From Methanomassiliicoccaceae archaeon UBA113 (GTDB lineage Archaea; Thermoplasmatota; Thermoplasmata; Methanomassiliicoccales; Methanomethylophilaceae), in NCBI GenBank assembly GCA_002506175.1, contig DAXB01000049.1, positions 1 to 13,973 on the forward strand: a stretch of 13,973 nt of DNA, written 5' to 3'. Of this stretch, positions 12,523-13,973 are shown in pieces. A program made the translations under genes and the position numbers. Below the pieces are notes generated by a model. It made no database searches and had not been told where the DNA came from. It saw nothing but the letters and a program-made list of their open reading frames with translations. Positions within the stretch are counted from its first letter, which is position 1, and the number at the start of each line of letters is the position of its first letter.

Positions 12523-12544
12523 GTATTATCTCAAAGGATAATAC
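12523..12544. promoter_or_regulatory. Perfect 8-bp dyad upstream of hdrC, candidate operator
   Basis: GTATTATC - six bases - GATAATAC is a perfect inverted repeat directly after the regulator's stop codon, 21 bp upstream of the hdrC TATA box. The left arm recurs in the regulator's own promoter at 11688. No T run follows, so a terminator is less likely than a binding site. Confidence 0.5.
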
Positions 12545-12565
12545 CTAGGGCGGTTCGACATATCC

Positions 12566-12575
12566 TATTATATAC
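12566..12575 (+). promoter_or_regulatory. TATA box of hdrCB
   Basis: TATTATATAC is centred about 33 nt upstream of the ATG at 12604, giving a leader of about 6-8 nt. A second possible start, GTG at 12580, would lie before the predicted transcription start. Confidence 0.6.
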
Positions 12576-12603
12576 AGACGTGTCAGTGCTAAGTCTGATT
12601 ATT

Positions 12604-13086
12604 ATGGTTACACCCAAAGCAGAAATCTCGAAAGAGATCGCAGACGCGGCAAAGATGTGTTTCCAGTGTGGAACCTGTACCGCAGGATGCCCCTCCGGAA
12701 GGCAGACATCCTACAGGACAAGGAAGCTCATCAGAATGGCACAGCTCGGACTTAAGGACGAGATCATCAACTCTGAGGAACTCTGGGAGTGCAGCACCTG
12801 CTACACATGTGTAGAGAGATGCCCCCGTCAGGTCCCCATTGTCGACATCGTCATCGACCTGAGGAACATTGCAGTCGCTGAGGGTAAAATGAGGCCCCAG
12901 CACAAAGGAACAGCCACCAACCTGGCCCAGTTCGGACACGCAGTCCCCGTTAGCGACAAGATCTCCAAGCTCAGGCTCGACCTCGGACTTCCCGAGGTTC
13001 CCCCTACAGTGCTCGCTAACCCCGCAGCAAAAGCAGACCTCGACAAGATCCTGAAAGCAACAGGATTCGACAAGATTGTGGAGTGA
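12604..13086 (+). CDS. hdrC: Heterodisulfide reductase subunit C
   Basis: This 160-residue cytoplasmic iron-sulfur subunit has two [4Fe-4S] motifs: CFQCGTCTAGCP (Cys19, 22, 25, 29) and CSTCYTCVERCP (Cys63, 66, 69, 73). It passes electrons from HdrA to HdrB in the soluble HdrABC complex, which reduces CoM-S-S-CoB and, together with MvhADG, bifurcates electrons from H2. hdrA is not in the window. The ATG at 12604 is chosen because the GTG at 12580 is upstream of the TATA-predicted start and adds no conserved residues. hdrB follows after 5 nt, as is usual for hdrCB pairs. Codon choice is strongly biased and the gene has its own strong-looking TATA box, suggesting high expression. Confidence 0.96.
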   Translation: MVTPKAEISKEIADAAKMCFQCGTCTAGCPSGRQTSYRTRKLIRMAQLGLKDEIINSEELWECSTCYTCVERCPRQVPIVDIVIDLRNIAVAEGKMRPQHKGTATNLAQFGHAVPVSDKISKLRLDLGLPEVPPTVLANPAAKADLDKILKATGFDKIVE

Positions 13087-13087
13087 T
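13080..13087 (+). promoter_or_regulatory. Ribosome-binding site of hdrB
   Basis: GGAGTGAT overlaps the hdrC stop codon and lies 4 nt before the ATG at 13092, close to the archaeal Shine-Dalgarno consensus GGAGGTGAT. It decides the start in favour of 13092 over the GTG at 13083 and suggests translational coupling to hdrC. Confidence 0.7.
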
Positions 13088-13091
13088 TAAG

Positions 13092-13937
13092 ATGGCAAAA
13101 TACGCATTTTTCCTCGGATGTATCGCACCTCTCAGGTACCCCGGTATCGAGAAGTCAACAAGAGAAGTCTGCAAAGCTCTCGGAATCGAGCTTGTCGACC
13201 TGAAGGACGCAAGCTGCTGCCCCGCACCCGGAGTCATCAGGGCCTTCAACAAGAAGACCTGGCTCGCAGCCGCAGCAAGGAACCTCGCTCTCGCAGAGAA
13301 AGAGGGACTCGAGATCGTCACCGTTTGCAACGGATGCTACGGATCACTTTTCGATGCAGCATACGAGCTCGCAGAGAACAAGGAACTCCTCGCAGAGGTC
13401 AACAAGGTCCTCGCAGAGATCGGAATGGAGTACAAGGGAACCACAAAGGTCCACCACTTCGCAGAGGTCCTCTACAACGAGGTCGGAGTTGAGAAGATCA
13501 AGGCAGCAGTCACAAAGCCCCTCGACTATCAGGTCGCGGCTTTCTACGGATGCCACTTCCTCAAGCCCTCGGCAATCAAGCAGCTCGATGACCCTGAGAA
13601 CCCCCACATCCTCGATGACCTCATTGAGGCAACCGGAGCAAAGTCCATGCCTAGGAAGATGAAGGTCATGTGCTGCGGTGCAGGAGGAGGACTCAAAGCC
13701 GCATTCGGAGACGTTGCCAAGAAGTTCACTGAGGCAAACCTCATGTCCATTCAGGAGTCCGGAGCAAAGTACATCATCGATGTATGTCCGTTCTGCCACC
13801 TGCAGTTCGACGGAGTACAGAAGGACCTCGGGTACAACATCCCCGTTCTCCACCTCTCACAGCTCCTCGGTCTCGCAATGGGAATGAGCGAGGCAGATCT
13901 CGCACTGTCTGCTCACATCACCCCTGTGACACTCTGA
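13092..13937 (+). CDS. hdrB: Heterodisulfide reductase subunit B
   Basis: This 281-residue catalytic subunit reduces the CoM-S-S-CoB heterodisulfide at two non-cubane [4Fe-4S] clusters. Both CCG motifs are complete: Cys10, Cys42-Cys43, Cys79 and Cys82; and Cys154, Cys194-Cys195, Cys232 and Cys235. The spacings CX31CCX35CX2C and CX39CCX36CX2C fit the family. The sequence begins AKYAFFLGCIAPLRYP and carries GCHFLKPS and VCPFCHLQFD. It forms an operon with hdrC and is followed by a terminator. Together with HdrA and hydrogenase subunits encoded elsewhere, it closes the methanogenic cycle by regenerating CoM and CoB thiols. Confidence 0.97.
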   Translation: MAKYAFFLGCIAPLRYPGIEKSTREVCKALGIELVDLKDASCCPAPGVIRAFNKKTWLAAAARNLALAEKEGLEIVTVCNGCYGSLFDAAYELAENKELLAEVNKVLAEIGMEYKGTTKVHHFAEVLYNEVGVEKIKAAVTKPLDYQVAAFYGCHFLKPSAIKQLDDPENPHILDDLIEATGAKSMPRKMKVMCCGAGGGLKAAFGDVAKKFTEANLMSIQESGAKYIIDVCPFCHLQFDGVQKDLGYNIPVLHLSQLLGLAMGMSEADLALSAHITPVTL

Positions 13938-13951
13938 AACTGAAACTCATT

Positions 13952-13973
13952 AGGGAGGGAAACCTCCCTTTCT
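13952..13973 (+). terminator. Terminator of hdrCB
   Basis: AGGGAGG-GAAA-CCTCCCT forms a 7-bp stem with a GNRA tetraloop, starting 14 nt after the hdrB stop codon. A TTTCT tail runs to the window edge. Confidence 0.75.

Noticed and set aside
13344..13853. Minus-strand open frame of 169 codons rich in Leu, Val, Glu and Cys
   Set aside because: It mirrors the strongly biased codons of hdrB and has no start signal or domain of its own.

Overview
The window looks like a chromosome segment from a methanogenic archaeon of the Thermoplasmata side, most likely Methanomassiliicoccales (H2-dependent methylotrophic methanogens). This placement is my inference. It rests on a heterodisulfide reductase hdrC-hdrB pair, a hydrogenase-maturation protease, a pyruvoyl-type arginine decarboxylase, a PAC2-family protein and an archaeal A1-U72 tRNA-Gln. 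Archaeal TATA boxes lie about 26 nt upstream of most start codons, which implies leaderless mRNAs. Stop-codon use fits a pyrrolysine-decoding genome: of 16 genes, 15 end in TGA, one in TAA and none in TAG.

Layout, left to right. (1) 31-890, minus strand: tRNA-Gln(CUG), then two tandem small winged-helix regulator genes. The second regulator carries an in-frame TAG at codon 40 and otherwise reads as a full-length winged-helix protein, so it is a pyrrolysine candidate. The first has a 16-bp palindrome upstream. (2) 870-3176: adenylate kinase (minus, with a UUCG-loop terminator) diverging from a GlcD-type FAD-linked oxidase (plus). (3) 3222-4642: an AAA ATPase/DUF4143 gene preceded by four phased 22-23 bp iterons, ending at a two-way terminator shared with the next gene. 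(4) 4657-8136: an M50 membrane metalloprotease diverging from a 646-residue zinc ribbon/PUA-like/PAPS-reductase-like/ferredoxin fusion, followed by an unrecognised polytopic membrane protein. (5) 8137-9816, minus: a zinc-ribbon/DUF5817-like gene, pyruvoyl-dependent arginine decarboxylase and a PAC2-family protein. (6) 9869-11143: an M16 peptidase, whose 3' end overlaps a hydrogenase-maturation peptidase on the other strand. (7) 11719-13973: a LysR/ModE-like regulator followed by hdrC-hdrB and a terminator.

How the parts may work together. HdrBC reduces the CoM-S-S-CoB heterodisulfide, and the M52 peptidase matures a [NiFe] hydrogenase that could feed it. The LysR-like gene sits between them. 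The sequence GTATTATC occurs in the regulator's own promoter and as a perfect dyad upstream of hdrC, so it may control both. The most interesting signals are the UAG-containing winged-helix gene beside tRNA-Gln, the phased iterons, two divergent gene pairs that each appear to share one TATA box exactly midway between their start codons, and the PAPS-reductase-like fusion. There is no gene-free stretch over 300 bases, and I see no CRISPR array, insertion sequence or rRNA.
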